Shown in pieces: positions 9,492-18,300 of a stretch of 64,000 nt of DNA (position 1 is the stretch's first letter; each line of letters starts with the position of its first letter). A program made the translations under genes and the position numbers. This DNA comes from Paraburkholderia tagetis (GTDB lineage Bacteria > Pseudomonadota > Gammaproteobacteria > Burkholderiales > Burkholderiaceae). Location: assembly GCF_022213065.1 (NCBI RefSeq), contig NZ_JAKLJA010000004.1, positions 1 to 64,000 on the forward strand. Direction: 5' to 3'. The notes under the pieces are model-generated. The model was not told where the DNA came from, ran no database searches, and saw nothing but the letters and a program-made list of their open reading frames with translations.

Positions 9492-10234
9492 GGATCCGGC
9501 GTCAGCCGGCTGCGGCGCGCCTCAAATAGGCCAGACCGGCCGCAGGCGCGCACGGCCGCGCTGGCGCGTGCAAAAAGGTCGCTGCTATGGCGTGCTGCCG
9601 TGGCGCAAGGCCCGGCGGCACGACTGCCTCGGGGTTGCCATTCGGACGGCCATCGGACAGAGCCGGAGCGGCACATCGGGTCAAAAGCCCCGCAAACAGG
9701 ACAGCGGCGGCCCAGGAACGACCTGAATTGACACGCCAAGGTTCCCGTGAGTCGGGTCATTCGCTTGAGGGGCGAATACTACATGAGTTTCAAAGAGCTT
9801 TCAGAGAGCGCCGCTACTTAAGTTCTGGTTCAGCTTGCCGATATGTCAGAGATGACGATCTGATCTGGCTCTATTTCGAGTGCATGAAAGGCGCGCAAGC
9901 AAGAAGATTCGTCTTTTTAAGATTTGTATCAGAGTGTTGTCGCCTGCCTGATATATGTGAATTGCGTTTTACAATGCCAGATTGCTTTCAAGATAAAAAA
10001 AGGAGCTGCTGTCACGTGTTTTGCGCGACGGTAGCGGATTTTGTCAGATGAAGCGTGCATTTTGAATGCGGATGGAGGTGGCCGGCGCGTGCGTCTGGCC
10101 CATGGGCAGAGCGGGAGCGCGTTTCGACGCTGCAGACCTGTCAGGCCGCCCGTGCTGCATCCTGCTGCGATGGACGGCTTTGCATGGGATTGGAGTAGGT
10201 GCTACCCACTCCGATCGACAGGAGATTAACAATC
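9492..10234. other. Long intergenic region with a less GC-rich patch and weak open frame
   Basis: From about 9740 to 10060 the composition drops noticeably in GC. An open frame ending at 10051 contains a plausible protein-like stretch (RYVRDDDLIWLYFECMKGAQ and following, rich in Cys, Phe and Arg) but has no good start codon with a ribosome site and no family I recognise. It may be a decayed or acquired gene. The part nearest 10199 carries the promoter and AGGAG ribosome site of the next gene. Confidence 0.4.
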
Positions 10235-11167
10235 ATGTTCGAAGATCGTTCTGGTCAGCGCACCAACGGTCTGACGCGTCGCTTGTGGCAGCGTTTCGCG
10301 GGCCTCGGCTTGGCGATAGTGCTGGGCGCTTGCGCAAACGTTGACCAGCAGCAACCGTCGCCGACACAGCCTCAGCCCGATCAGTCGGCTGCCACGAGCC
10401 CTGCGTCGGGCGCCGCCGCGATGGCAGCCGCGGCGACGGCGAGCCAGCAACAGGCGGCCAGCGAGCCGGTTACGCGCGTCGTCACGAAAACCACCTGGGT
10501 GCGCGTGCGTCGCGGCGATTCGCTGCTCGGGATCGCGGCGAGCCACAAGGTTCCCGTCAAGGAACTGGCGGCATGGAACGGCATGAAGCCCAGCAGCCAC
10601 TTGCGGGCCGGCCAGTCGCTCAAGCTGATTTCGAAGCAGACGATCACGGTGCAAGCCGCAGTGCCCGCTCGTGCGGGTGGTGCGAATGCGTCGGCGAATG
10701 CGTCGGCGAGTTCGGTTGCAGGTGCGGCGGCGAGTGCGGCTCCGAGCGCCTCGGAGAGCCGCCAGGTCGCGGCCGAAGTCAAGCGCCATGCACGTAGCGT
10801 GGCGCTGGTATGGCCGGCGCAGGGACGGGTAGTGGAGCCGTTCGAGCCGGGCGCGACGCGTGGCATCGAGATCGCGGGCAAGGCCGGCGACCCCGTGATC
10901 GCCGCCGCCGACGGCAAGGTCATGTACGCGGGCACGGGGCTCAACGAGTACGGCAGCCTGATCATCGTCCAGCACAACAAGGACTTCCTGACCGCGTACT
11001 CGCACAACCGGCGCCTGCTCGTGAAGACAGGCGACGTGGTCCACCAGGGTCAGCAGATCGCGGAAATGGGCAGCGAGAAGAACGACCGCGTAGCGGTGCT
11101 GTTCGAGGTGCGCCGTGACGGCAAGCCGGTCGATCCGATGCCGTATTTGCCTGCGCCGCAGAGCTGA
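10235..11167 (+). CDS. NlpD/LppB-like LysM-M23 lipoprotein
   Basis: This predicted lipoprotein of 310 residues has a hydrophobic leader ending in lipobox LGAC (Cys at about residue 33), a Gln/Pro/Ala-rich spacer, one LysM peptidoglycan-binding domain (about 90-138, RVRRGDSLLGIAASHKVPV), an Ala/Ser-rich linker with short repeats, and a C-terminal M23 (LytM) domain (about 190-308). The zinc ligands expected of an active M23 peptidase are absent: RGIEIAG replaces HxGxD and LFEVR replaces HFEVR. It is therefore probably a non-enzymatic activator of cell-wall amidases, like NlpD and EnvC. The start at 10235 has AGGAG nine bases upstream. Confidence 0.88.
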   Translation: MFEDRSGQRTNGLTRRLWQRFAGLGLAIVLGACANVDQQQPSPTQPQPDQSAATSPASGAAAMAAAATASQQQAASEPVTRVVTKTTWVRVRRGDSLLGIAASHKVPVKELAAWNGMKPSSHLRAGQSLKLISKQTITVQAAVPARAGGANASANASASSVAGAAASAAPSASESRQVAAEVKRHARSVALVWPAQGRVVEPFEPGATRGIEIAGKAGDPVIAAADGKVMYAGTGLNEYGSLIIVQHNKDFLTAYSHNRRLLVKTGDVVHQGQQIAEMGSEKNDRVAVLFEVRRDGKPVDPMPYLPAPQS

Positions 11168-11253
11168 GCGCGCCGTTTCGGATCGCAGCGCGCAAACGCG
11201 GCGCAAGTGCGTCGCGTTTCCGGTTTGGTTGTTAGTGTCCGATTAGTGTCGGA

Positions 11254-11625
11254 TTAGTGACCGATTTGTGCGGCCAGGCCGAGTTCGCCTGCAACCTTGC
11301 CAAGCCGCTTGTCCCGCGTCCAGATCGTGACGCCCGGCTGCAGACGGGCGGACGCCAGCAGGCTGGTATCGACGTAGCCAATGCCGCGATTGAACAGCTT
11401 CGCTTGCTCGATCAGATAGAACGTCTCCTCCGGAGTGGCAATGGGTAAGGCCGGCAAGTCGCGCAACGCGCCGAGGACGAGATCGCGCTCGCGCAGGCTA
11501 CCCAGGGAGATTTCCCCGATCACATAAGCGTGCGCGAGCACGCGCTCGTCTACAAGCAGGCTCATTAGCAGGGGATCGGCGGCGTTGAAATGGTCGATCC
11601 AGACCGATGTGTCGACGAGGATCAT
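11254..11625 (-). CDS. vapC: VapC-type PIN-domain RNase toxin
   Basis: This 123-residue PIN-domain ribonuclease acts as the toxin of a type II toxin-antitoxin pair. The acidic metal-binding set is complete: D5 (LVDTSVWID), E38 (GEISLG), D86 (YVDTSLLASA) and D105 (TRDKRL). The start overlaps the vapB stop by four bases (ATGA), which implies translational coupling. Family members cleave tRNA or rRNA; the target is not predictable here. Confidence 0.93.
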   Translation of the reverse strand: MILVDTSVWIDHFNAADPLLMSLLVDERVLAHAYVIGEISLGSLRERDLVLGALRDLPALPIATPEETFYLIEQAKLFNRGIGYVDTSLLASARLQPGVTIWTRDKRLGKVAGELGLAAQIGH

Positions 11626-11819
11626 TCGACATCCGTCCGGCGGCGCGGCGCGGCCATGATGCCGGGCTGACTGCCGCCGAGGTTCGCAAGCCGTCGCGCA
11701 GCCTCGCGCTGGATAAGGGCTTTGAGGGCTTCGCGCACGAGCGCTGTCTTTTCTTCCAGACCGGTATAGGCCTGCGCTTTGGCGATCAAGTCGTCGTCGA
11801 GAGCAATGGTGGTGCGCAT
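11622..11819 (-). CDS. vapB: VapB-type antitoxin
   Basis: This 65-residue protein begins MRTTIALDDDLIAKA, the typical DNA-binding N-terminus of VapB antitoxins, followed by LVREALKALIQREAARRLA and a flexible C-terminal tail that would wrap around VapC. It neutralises the toxin and, with it, should repress its own promoter. It is the first gene of the vapBC operon. A perfect palindrome lies 36 bases upstream of the start. Confidence 0.92.
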   Translation of the reverse strand: MRTTIALDDDLIAKAQAYTGLEEKTALVREALKALIQREAARRLANLGGSQPGIMAAPRRRTDVE

Positions 11820-11854
11820 GACGGTTACCCTTCAATGTACAGGCATTAAATGTA

Positions 11855-11868
11855 GCATCAATTGATGC
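11855..11868 (-). promoter_or_regulatory. Candidate vapBC operator (14-bp perfect palindrome)
   Basis: GCATCAATTGATGC is a perfect palindrome just upstream of vapB. On the minus strand its TTGATG could be a -35 box, with TACATT 16 bases further as a weak -10 box, so a VapBC complex bound here would block the promoter. The promoter boxes are a weak match. Confidence 0.5.
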
Positions 11869-11924
11869 GAATTTCGATGTATCCATGCTCGGCCCGGTTA
11901 TTAGTTAGAAAAGCACTGCCGTAA

Positions 11925-11966
11925 AGCAAAAAAACGCCCTGACGCAGCGCAGCGTCAGGGCGTTTT
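11925..11966 (-). terminator. Rho-independent terminator downstream of prpF
   Basis: A perfect 15-bp stem (11931-11945 pairing with 11952-11966) with loop AGCGCA is followed on the minus strand by a run of seven T. It lies ~60 bases after the prpF stop and closes the propionate operon. The plus-strand side also has a short T-rich tail, so it may work in both directions. Confidence 0.88.
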
Positions 11967-12024
11967 CGTTTGCGTTTTTTGTTTTCTAAGTCAGCACAAA
12001 CAGCGCGCTTCCTGGAACCGCTTC

Positions 12025-13215
12025 TTAGAACGAATCCCCAGGCACCCGCACCGACCCTTCCATCAGCACGCGCGCGCTGCGGCTCATGATGGCCTTTCCG
12101 ACCGTCCATTCGCCGTTTTCTTCGTGCGCCTCGGCGCCCACGCGCAGCGTGCCCGACGGATGCCCGAAGCGCACCGCGTTGCGCTCGCCGCCGCCCGCCG
12201 CGAGATTCACGAGCGTGCCGGGAATGGCCGCCGCCGTGCCGATCGCCACCGCTGCCGTGCCCATCATGGCGTGATGGAGTTTGCCCATCGACATCGCGCG
12301 CACCAGCAGATCGACGTCGCCGGTTTCCACGCGCTTGCCGCTCGACGCCGTATAGGCCTGCGGCTTCGCCACGAAGGCGATCTTTGGCGTGTGCTGGCGC
12401 GTGGCGATCTCGTCGAGACTCTTGATGAGGCCCATGCGCAGCGCACCGTGCGCACGGATGGTCTCGAACTTCTTCAGCGCTTCAGGATCGCCGTTGATCG
12501 CATCTTGCAACTCCGTGCCCGTGTAGCCGATGGCCTCGGCGTTCAGGAAGATCGTCGGAATGCCCGCGTTGATCATCGTGGCCTTGAGCGTGCCGACGCC
12601 TGGCACTTCGAGGTCGTCCACGAGCTTGCCGGTGGGGAACATCGCGCCGCCCGCGCCTTCTTCCTCGGCGGCGGGATCGAGGAATTCGAGTTGCACCTCG
12701 GCGGCGGGGAAGGTCACGCCGTCCAGTTCGAAGTCGCCGGTTTCCTGCACCTGGCCGTTCGTGATGGGCACGTGCGCGACGATGGTCTTGCCGATGTTGG
12801 CCTGCCAGATGCGCACGGTCGCCACGCCGTTCTCGGGCACGCGGCTCGGGTCGACGAGGCCGCCGCTGATCGCGAACGGGCCCACGGCCGCGGAGAGATT
12901 GCCGCAGTTGCCGCTCCAGTCGACGAACGCGCGGTCGATGGCGACCTGGCCGAACAGGTAATCGACGTCATGACCGGGCTTGCTGCTTTTAGCGACGATC
13001 ACGGTCTTGCTGGTGCTCGAAGTGGCGCCGCCCATGCCGTCGATCTGCTTGCCGTATGGGTCGGGGCTGCCGATTACGCGCATGAGCAGCTTGTCGCGCG
13101 CCTCGCCGGGTTGTTGCGCGGCTTCGGGCAGATCCTGGAGGCGGAAGAACACGCCTTTGCTGGTGCCGCCGCGCAAATAGGTGGCGGGAATCTTGATCTG
13201 GGGTTTATGACTCAT
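12025..13215 (-). CDS. prpF: 2-methylaconitate cis-trans isomerase
   Basis: This 396-residue PrpF-family isomerase converts the 2-methylaconitate isomer made by AcnD into the cis form used by aconitase in the 2-methylcitrate cycle. The N-terminus (ATYLRGGTSKGVFF) is the family signature, and the GMGGATSSTSK and NCGNLSAAVGPFAI blocks form the active site around conserved Lys and Cys/Asn residues of the diaminopimelate-epimerase-like fold. It is the last gene of prpB-prpC-acnD-prpF, 63 bases after acnD. Its presence together with acnD marks the AcnD/PrpF route in place of PrpD. Confidence 0.96.
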   Translation of the reverse strand: MSHKPQIKIPATYLRGGTSKGVFFRLQDLPEAAQQPGEARDKLLMRVIGSPDPYGKQIDGMGGATSSTSKTVIVAKSSKPGHDVDYLFGQVAIDRAFVDWSGNCGNLSAAVGPFAISGGLVDPSRVPENGVATVRIWQANIGKTIVAHVPITNGQVQETGDFELDGVTFPAAEVQLEFLDPAAEEEGAGGAMFPTGKLVDDLEVPGVGTLKATMINAGIPTIFLNAEAIGYTGTELQDAINGDPEALKKFETIRAHGALRMGLIKSLDEIATRQHTPKIAFVAKPQAYTASSGKRVETGDVDLLVRAMSMGKLHHAMMGTAAVAIGTAAAIPGTLVNLAAGGGERNAVRFGHPSGTLRVGAEAHEENGEWTVGKAIMSRSARVLMEGSVRVPGDSF

Positions 13216-13278
13216 GGGAATCCCGTGTCGATGATGTAGCGATCGCCCCTCTCCCGTGGAGGAAGAGGGGCGATCAGG

Positions 13279-15873
13279 TCATGCAGCCTGCGACGACTCG
13301 ATGAAGTCTTGCGCGAAGCGTTGCAGCACGCCGCCCGCTTCGTAGATCGAGACTTCTTCAGCGGTGTCGAGGCGGCAGGTGACCGGCACTTCCAGGCGCT
13401 CGCCGCTCTTGCGGTGAATCACGAGCGTGAGGTCGGCGCGCGGCGTGCGCTCGCCAATGACGTCATAGGTTTCCGTGCCGTCGATGCCGAGCGTCGTGCG
13501 GTTGGTGCCTGCCTTGAACTCCAGCGGCAGCACGCCCATGCCGATCAGGTTCGTGCGGTGAATCCGCTCGAAGCCTTCCGCGACGATGACCTCCACGCCC
13601 GCGAGACGCACGCCCTTGGCCGCCCAGTCGCGCGACGAGCCCTGGCCGTAGTCCGCACCCGCGACGATGATGAGCGGCTGCTTGCGTTCCATGTAGGTCT
13701 CGATGGCTTCCCACATGCGCGTGACCGTGCCTTCGGGCTCGATGCGCGCGAGCGATCCCTTCTTCACGGCGCCGTCCACCACGACCATCTCGTTGATGAG
13801 CGTGGGGTTCGCGAAGGTTGCGCGCTGCGCCGTGAGGTGGTCGCCGCGGTGCGTGGCGTACGAGTTGAAGTCCTCTTCGGGGAGGCCCATCTTCGCGAGG
13901 TATTCGCCGGCCGCGCTGTTCGCCATGATCGCGTTGGAAGGCGAGAGGTGGTCGGTCGTGATGTTGTCGCCGAGCACGGCGAGCGGGCGCAGGCCCTTCA
14001 GCGTGCGCTCGCCCGCGAGCGCGCCTTCCCAGTACGGCGGACGGCGGATATAGGTGCTTTGCGCGCGCCAGTCGTAGAGCGGGTCGGTGGTTTCGCTGCT
14101 GGCGGCGGTGGCCGCGAACATCGGTTCGTAGACCTTGCGGAACTGCTCGGGCTTCACGCTCTGCGCGACGATGGCGTCGATTTCCTCGTCGGTCGGCCAG
14201 ATGTCCTTCAGATAGACCGGCTTGCCGTCCTGGTCCGTTCCGAGCGAATCCTGCTCGATGTCGAAGCGGATCGTGCCGGCGATCGCATAGGCGACCACGA
14301 GCGGCGGCGAGGCAAGGAACGCCTGCTTCGCATACGGATGGATACGGCCGTCGAAGTTGCGGTTGCCCGAGAGCACCGCGGTCGCATACAAATCGCGGTC
14401 GATGATTTCCTGCTGGATCTTCGGATCGAGCGCGCCCGACATGCCATTACAGGTGGTGCACGCGAACGCCACGATGCCAAAGCCCAGCTTCTCCAGTTCC
14501 GGCAGCAGCTTCGCGTCTTCGAGGTAAAGCTCGACCGCCTTCGACCCCGGCGCGAGCGAACTCTTCACCCACGGTTTGCGCGTGAGGCCGCGCGCGTTCG
14601 CGTTGCGCGCGAGCAGTGCGGCGGCGATCACGTTGCGCGGGTTGCTGGTGTTCGTGCAACTCGTGATGGCGGCGATGATGACCGCGCCGTCGGGCATCTG
14701 GCCCGGCGTTTCTTCCCACTTGCCCGCGATGCCGCGCTCGGCCAGCGCCGAGGTGGGCAGGCGCTTGTGCGGGTTCGACGGGCCAGCCATGTTGCGCACG
14801 ACGCTCGAAAGATCGAACGTGAGCGTGCGTTCGTACTGCGCGTTGGCGAGCGTGTCGGCCCAGAGGCCACCCGTCTTCGCATACGTTTCGACAAGCTTGA
14901 CCTGCTCTTCCTCGCGGCCCGTGAGGCGCAGATAGTCGAGCGTCTGATTGTCGATGAAGAACATCGCGGCCGTGGCGCCGTATTCGGGCGCCATGTTCGA
15001 GATGGTCGCGCGGTCGCCGAGCGTGAGGCTCGACGCGCCCGCGCCACGGAACTCCAGATACGCGCCCACGACCTTTTCTTTGCGCAGGAATTCGGTGAGG
15101 GCGAGCACGATGTCGGTGGCGGTGATGCCGGGCTGACGCTTGCCGGTGAGCTCCACGCCGACGATGTCGGGCAGGCGCATCCACGAAGCGCGGCCGAGCA
15201 TGACGTTCTCGGCTTCGAGGCCGCCCACGCCCACGGCGATCACGCCGAGCGCATCCACGTGCGGCGTGTGGCTGTCCGTGCCCACGCAGGTGTCGGGGAA
15301 CGCCACGCCGTCGCGCGCCTGGATCACGGGCGACATCTTTTCCAGATTGATCTGGTGCATGATGCCGTTGCCCGGCGGAATCACATCGACGTTCTTGAAC
15401 GCTTTCTTCGTCCAGTTGATGAAGTCGAAGCGGTCCTCGTTGCGCCGGTCTTCGATCGCGCGGTTCTTCTTGAACGCGTCCGGGTCGAAGCCGCCGCATT
15501 CCACGGCGAGCGAGTGGTCGACGATCAGTTGCACCGGCACGACCGGGTTCACCTTGGCGGGGTCGCCGCCCTGGTCCGCGATGGCGTCGCGCAAGCCCGC
15601 GAGATCGACGAGCGCGGTCTGGCCGAGGATGTCGTGGCACACGACGCGCGCGGGGAACCACGGAAAGTCGAGGTCGCGCTTGCGCTCGATGAGCTGCTTG
15701 AGCGAATCGGTGAGCGTGGCCGGGTCGCAGCGGCGCACGAGATTTTCTGCGAGCACGCGCGAGGTGTACGGCAACGTGTTCCAGGCGCCGGGCTGGATGG
15801 CCTCGACGGCTTCGCGCGCGTCGAAGTAATCGAGCCGGGTGCCGGGTAGGGGCTTGCGGTAGGCGGTATTCAC
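13279..15873 (-). CDS. acnD: Fe/S-dependent 2-methylcitrate dehydratase
   Basis: This 864-residue aconitase-family enzyme dehydrates 2-methylcitrate in propionyl-CoA breakdown. Cluster-binding cysteines are visible in ITSCTNTSNP and FACTTCNGMSG; the swivel domain follows (TTDHLSPSNAI, GSSRDWAAKG). I place the start at GTG 15873, because the resulting MNTAYRKPLPGT matches the usual AcnD N-terminus and family length; an open frame continues to a TTG at 15912. It requires PrpF to correct the isomer it produces. It lies 135 bases after prpC in the operon. Confidence 0.95.
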   Translation of the reverse strand: MNTAYRKPLPGTRLDYFDAREAVEAIQPGAWNTLPYTSRVLAENLVRRCDPATLTDSLKQLIERKRDLDFPWFPARVVCHDILGQTALVDLAGLRDAIADQGGDPAKVNPVVPVQLIVDHSLAVECGGFDPDAFKKNRAIEDRRNEDRFDFINWTKKAFKNVDVIPPGNGIMHQINLEKMSPVIQARDGVAFPDTCVGTDSHTPHVDALGVIAVGVGGLEAENVMLGRASWMRLPDIVGVELTGKRQPGITATDIVLALTEFLRKEKVVGAYLEFRGAGASSLTLGDRATISNMAPEYGATAAMFFIDNQTLDYLRLTGREEEQVKLVETYAKTGGLWADTLANAQYERTLTFDLSSVVRNMAGPSNPHKRLPTSALAERGIAGKWEETPGQMPDGAVIIAAITSCTNTSNPRNVIAAALLARNANARGLTRKPWVKSSLAPGSKAVELYLEDAKLLPELEKLGFGIVAFACTTCNGMSGALDPKIQQEIIDRDLYATAVLSGNRNFDGRIHPYAKQAFLASPPLVVAYAIAGTIRFDIEQDSLGTDQDGKPVYLKDIWPTDEEIDAIVAQSVKPEQFRKVYEPMFAATAASSETTDPLYDWRAQSTYIRRPPYWEGALAGERTLKGLRPLAVLGDNITTDHLSPSNAIMANSAAGEYLAKMGLPEEDFNSYATHRGDHLTAQRATFANPTLINEMVVVDGAVKKGSLARIEPEGTVTRMWEAIETYMERKQPLIIVAGADYGQGSSRDWAAKGVRLAGVEVIVAEGFERIHRTNLIGMGVLPLEFKAGTNRTTLGIDGTETYDVIGERTPRADLTLVIHRKSGERLEVPVTCRLDTAEEVSIYEAGGVLQRFAQDFIESSQAA

Positions 15874-16008
15874 GGCTGTGGGGACCAATGAGGTTGTAAG
15901 CGGGGCATTCAACCGGAGTCGGTGTCGTCACTGTACGACGCACCGCCTCCGGTTCCCATTAGCCGAATGGCTAACGATGCTGCAAGGAGCGAGGCAAACG
16001 GCGCTGGA

Positions 16009-17175
16009 TCAGCGCTTGCCGATCGGCGCGAACTTCAGATTTTCCGGACCCGTGTAATTGGCGCTCGGGCGGATGATCTTGTTGTCGATGCGCTGCTCGA
16101 TGATGTGCGCGCTCCAGCCGGCCGTGCGCGAGATCACGAACAGCGGCGTGAACATGGCGGTCGGCACACCCATCATGTGATACGAAACGGCGCTGAACCA
16201 GTCGAGGTTCGGGAACATCTTCTTGACTTCCCACATCGTCGATTCGAGGCGCTCGGCGATGTCGAACAGCTTCATGTTCGACTGCTCCTTCGAGAGCTTC
16301 TTCGCGACTTCCTTGATGACCTTGTTGCGCGGGTCCGAGATCGTGTAGACCGGGTGGCCGAAGCCGATCACGACTTCCTTCGCTTCCACGCGGCGGCGAA
16401 TGTCGGCTTCCGCCTGGTCCGGCGTTTCATAGCGCGACTGGATCTCGAACGCGACTTCGTTGGCGCCGCCGTGCTTCGGACCGCGCAGCGCGCCGATCGC
16501 GCCGGTGATGGCCGAGTAGATGTCCGAGCCCGTGCCCGCGATCACGCGGCCCGTGAAGGTCGAGGCGTTGAACTCGTGCTCCGCATAGAGGTTGAGCGAC
16601 ACGTGCATCGCGTCGACCCACGACTTCGACGGCTCGCGGCCATGCAGCAGGTGCAGGAAATGGCCGCCGATCGAATCGTCGTCGGTTTCCACTTCGATGC
16701 GCTTGCCGTTGTGCGAGTAGTGATACCAATAGAGCAGCATCGAGCCGAGCGAGGCCATCAGGCGGTCGGCAATGTCACGCGCGCCGGGCAGGTTGTGGTC
16801 ATCCTTCTCCGGCAGCACGGTGCCGAGCACCGACACGCCCGTGCGCATCACGTCCATCGGGTGCGCCGAAGCCGGCACCCATTCGAGCGCCGCCTTCACG
16901 TTCGCGGGCAGGCCGCGCAGCGCCTTGAGTTTGGTCTTGTACGCAGCCAGTTCAGCGGTGTTCGGCAGCTTGCCGTGCACGAGCAGGTAGGCGACTTCCT
17001 CGAATTCGCTCGCCGTGGCGAGATCGAGAATGTCGTAGCCGCGGTAGTGCAGGTCATTGCCGGTGCGGCCCACGGTGCACAGCGCGGTGTTGCCCGCCGT
17101 CACGCCGGACAGCGCGACGGACTTCTTCGGCTTGAAGCCGCCTGCGGCCTGCGTGGTGTTGTCGGTTTCGCTCAT
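16009..17175 (-). CDS. prpC: 2-methylcitrate synthase
   Basis: This 388-residue citrate-synthase-family enzyme condenses propionyl-CoA with oxaloacetate to 2-methylcitrate. Catalytic segments include [17 protein letters not shown] (substrate His region), [16 protein letters not shown] (second catalytic His) and a late Asp-containing [12 protein letters not shown]. The short N-terminal extension ([24 protein letters not shown]) is typical of PrpC in this group. GGAAGGA precedes the start. It follows prpB by 64 bases. Confidence 0.96.
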   Translation of the reverse strand: MSETDNTTQAAGGFKPKKSVALSGVTAGNTALCTVGRTGNDLHYRGYDILDLATASEFEEVAYLLVHGKLPNTAELAAYKTKLKALRGLPANVKAALEWVPASAHPMDVMRTGVSVLGTVLPEKDDHNLPGARDIADRLMASLGSMLLYWYHYSHNGKRIEVETDDDSIGGHFLHLLHGREPSKSWVDAMHVSLNLYAEHEFNASTFTGRVIAGTGSDIYSAITGAIGALRGPKHGGANEVAFEIQSRYETPDQAEADIRRRVEAKEVVIGFGHPVYTISDPRNKVIKEVAKKLSKEQSNMKLFDIAERLESTMWEVKKMFPNLDWFSAVSYHMMGVPTAMFTPLFVISRTAGWSAHIIEQRIDNKIIRPSANYTGPENLKFAPIGKR

Positions 17176-17239
17176 GGTGTCGTCCTTCCTCTCTCTAATC
17201 TGGGCAGATAGTTGAATGGCTGCGCTGCGTTATTCAGCG

Positions 17240-18130
17240 TTATTTCTTCGCGGCGAACAGCGCGTCGAGCTTGTCCTCGTACGCGTGATAGCCGAGGTAC
17301 TTGTAGAGGTCCTCGCGCGTTTGCATCGTCGAGACGGCGGCCTTTTGCGTGCCGTCGCGCTTGACCGTCTCGTAGAAGTTCAGCGCCGCCGCGTTCATCG
17401 CGCGGTACGCGCCGCAGCAGTAGAGCGCGATGTCGACGTTGGCGCTCTTGAGCTCTTCGGTCGTGAAGAACGGTGTCGAGCCGAACTCGGTCAGATTCGC
17501 GAGGATCGGCACCTTCACCGCGGCGCGAAAGCGGCGATAGTCGTCGAGCGTCTTCATGGCTTCGGGGAAGATCATGTCGGCGCCCGCTTCCACGTAGGCG
17601 ACCGCGCGCTCGATGGCCGCGTCGATGCCTTCCACGGCGGCCGCGTCGGTGCGGGCCATGATGACGAAGCCCTCGTCGGTGCGCGCGTCCACGGCGGCCT
17701 TCACGCGGTCCACCATCTCGTCCTTGGCCACGACTTCCTTGCCCGGACGATGGCCGCAGCGCTTCTGGCCCACCTGGTCTTCGAGGTGCACCGCAGCCAC
17801 GCCCGCCTTGATGAAGGACTTGATCGTGCGCGCGATGTTGAAGGCGCCGCCCCAGCCCGTGTCGATGTCGACCATCAGCGGGATGTCGACGGCGTCGGTG
17901 ATGCGGCGCGCGTCGATCAGCACGTCGTCCATGGTGCTGATGCCGAGGTCCGGCACGCCGAGCGAGTTGGCAGCTACGCCGCCGCCCGAGAGGTACACGG
18001 CCTTGAAGCCGGTCTGCTCGGCGAGCTTGGCGGCATAGGCGGTGATGGCGCCCACGACCTGCAGCGGTTGTTCGGTGGCCACGGCCGCGCGGAATTTCGC
18101 GCCGGCGCTTGCGGGGGATTTGCTGTTCAT
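17240..18130 (-). CDS. prpB: 2-methylisocitrate lyase
   Basis: This 296-residue isocitrate-lyase-superfamily enzyme splits 2-methylisocitrate into pyruvate and succinate. The catalytic motif KRCGHRPGK is at residues 123-131, with the metal-binding [10 protein letters not shown] upstream and [11 protein letters not shown] near the N-terminus. The start at 18130 gives the usual N-terminus (AGAKFRAAV); an open extension to 18190 would cross the sigma-54 promoter and is rejected. It is the first gene of the operon. Confidence 0.96.
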   Translation of the reverse strand: MNSKSPASAGAKFRAAVATEQPLQVVGAITAYAAKLAEQTGFKAVYLSGGGVAANSLGVPDLGISTMDDVLIDARRITDAVDIPLMVDIDTGWGGAFNIARTIKSFIKAGVAAVHLEDQVGQKRCGHRPGKEVVAKDEMVDRVKAAVDARTDEGFVIMARTDAAAVEGIDAAIERAVAYVEAGADMIFPEAMKTLDDYRRFRAAVKVPILANLTEFGSTPFFTTEELKSANVDIALYCCGAYRAMNAAALNFYETVKRDGTQKAAVSTMQTREDLYKYLGYHAYEDKLDALFAAKK

Positions 18131-18163
18131 ATGTGCGAGTCTCCGAAGGAACGGCGCTGATAC

Positions 18164-18179
18164 TGCAGATACCGTGCCA
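18164..18179 (-). promoter_or_regulatory. Sigma-54 (-24/-12) promoter of prpB operon
   Basis: On the minus strand the site reads TGGCACGGTATCTGCA: the -24 GG and -12 GC are separated by exactly ten bases, and only one base differs from TGGCAC-N5-TTGCA. Transcription would begin near 18152, about 20 bases before the prpB start. This fits the divergent PrpR activator, which contains the sigma-54 contact motif. Confidence 0.85.
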
Positions 18180-18246
18180 GCCTTGGGCAAAGGCGCTAAT
18201 GCGTTGATTTTGCGTCGGATAGGCTGCGAGGCGCTTTGCGCCCCGA

Positions 18247-18280
18247 TTTCTCGTCTGAAATTGCCATTTCAAATTTGAAA
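18247..18280. promoter_or_regulatory. Two candidate PrpR enhancer sites (TTTC-N6-GAAA)
   Basis: Two copies of TTTC-N6-GAAA (18247-18260 and 18267-18280) have centres exactly 20 bp apart, two helical turns. The second sits in a perfect 16-bp palindrome, ATTTCAAATTTGAAAT (18266-18281). They lie ~70-115 bases upstream of the sigma-54 promoter and just ahead of prpR, a classical arrangement for an enhancer-binding activator that also controls its own gene. Assignment to PrpR is inferred from position. Confidence 0.6.
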
Positions 18281-18300
18281 TTCCGGCGCGATAATGAAAC

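Noticed and set aside
13309..15849. Long plus-strand open frame opposite acnD (846 codons)
   Set aside because: Same composition artefact; acnD is unambiguous on the other strand.
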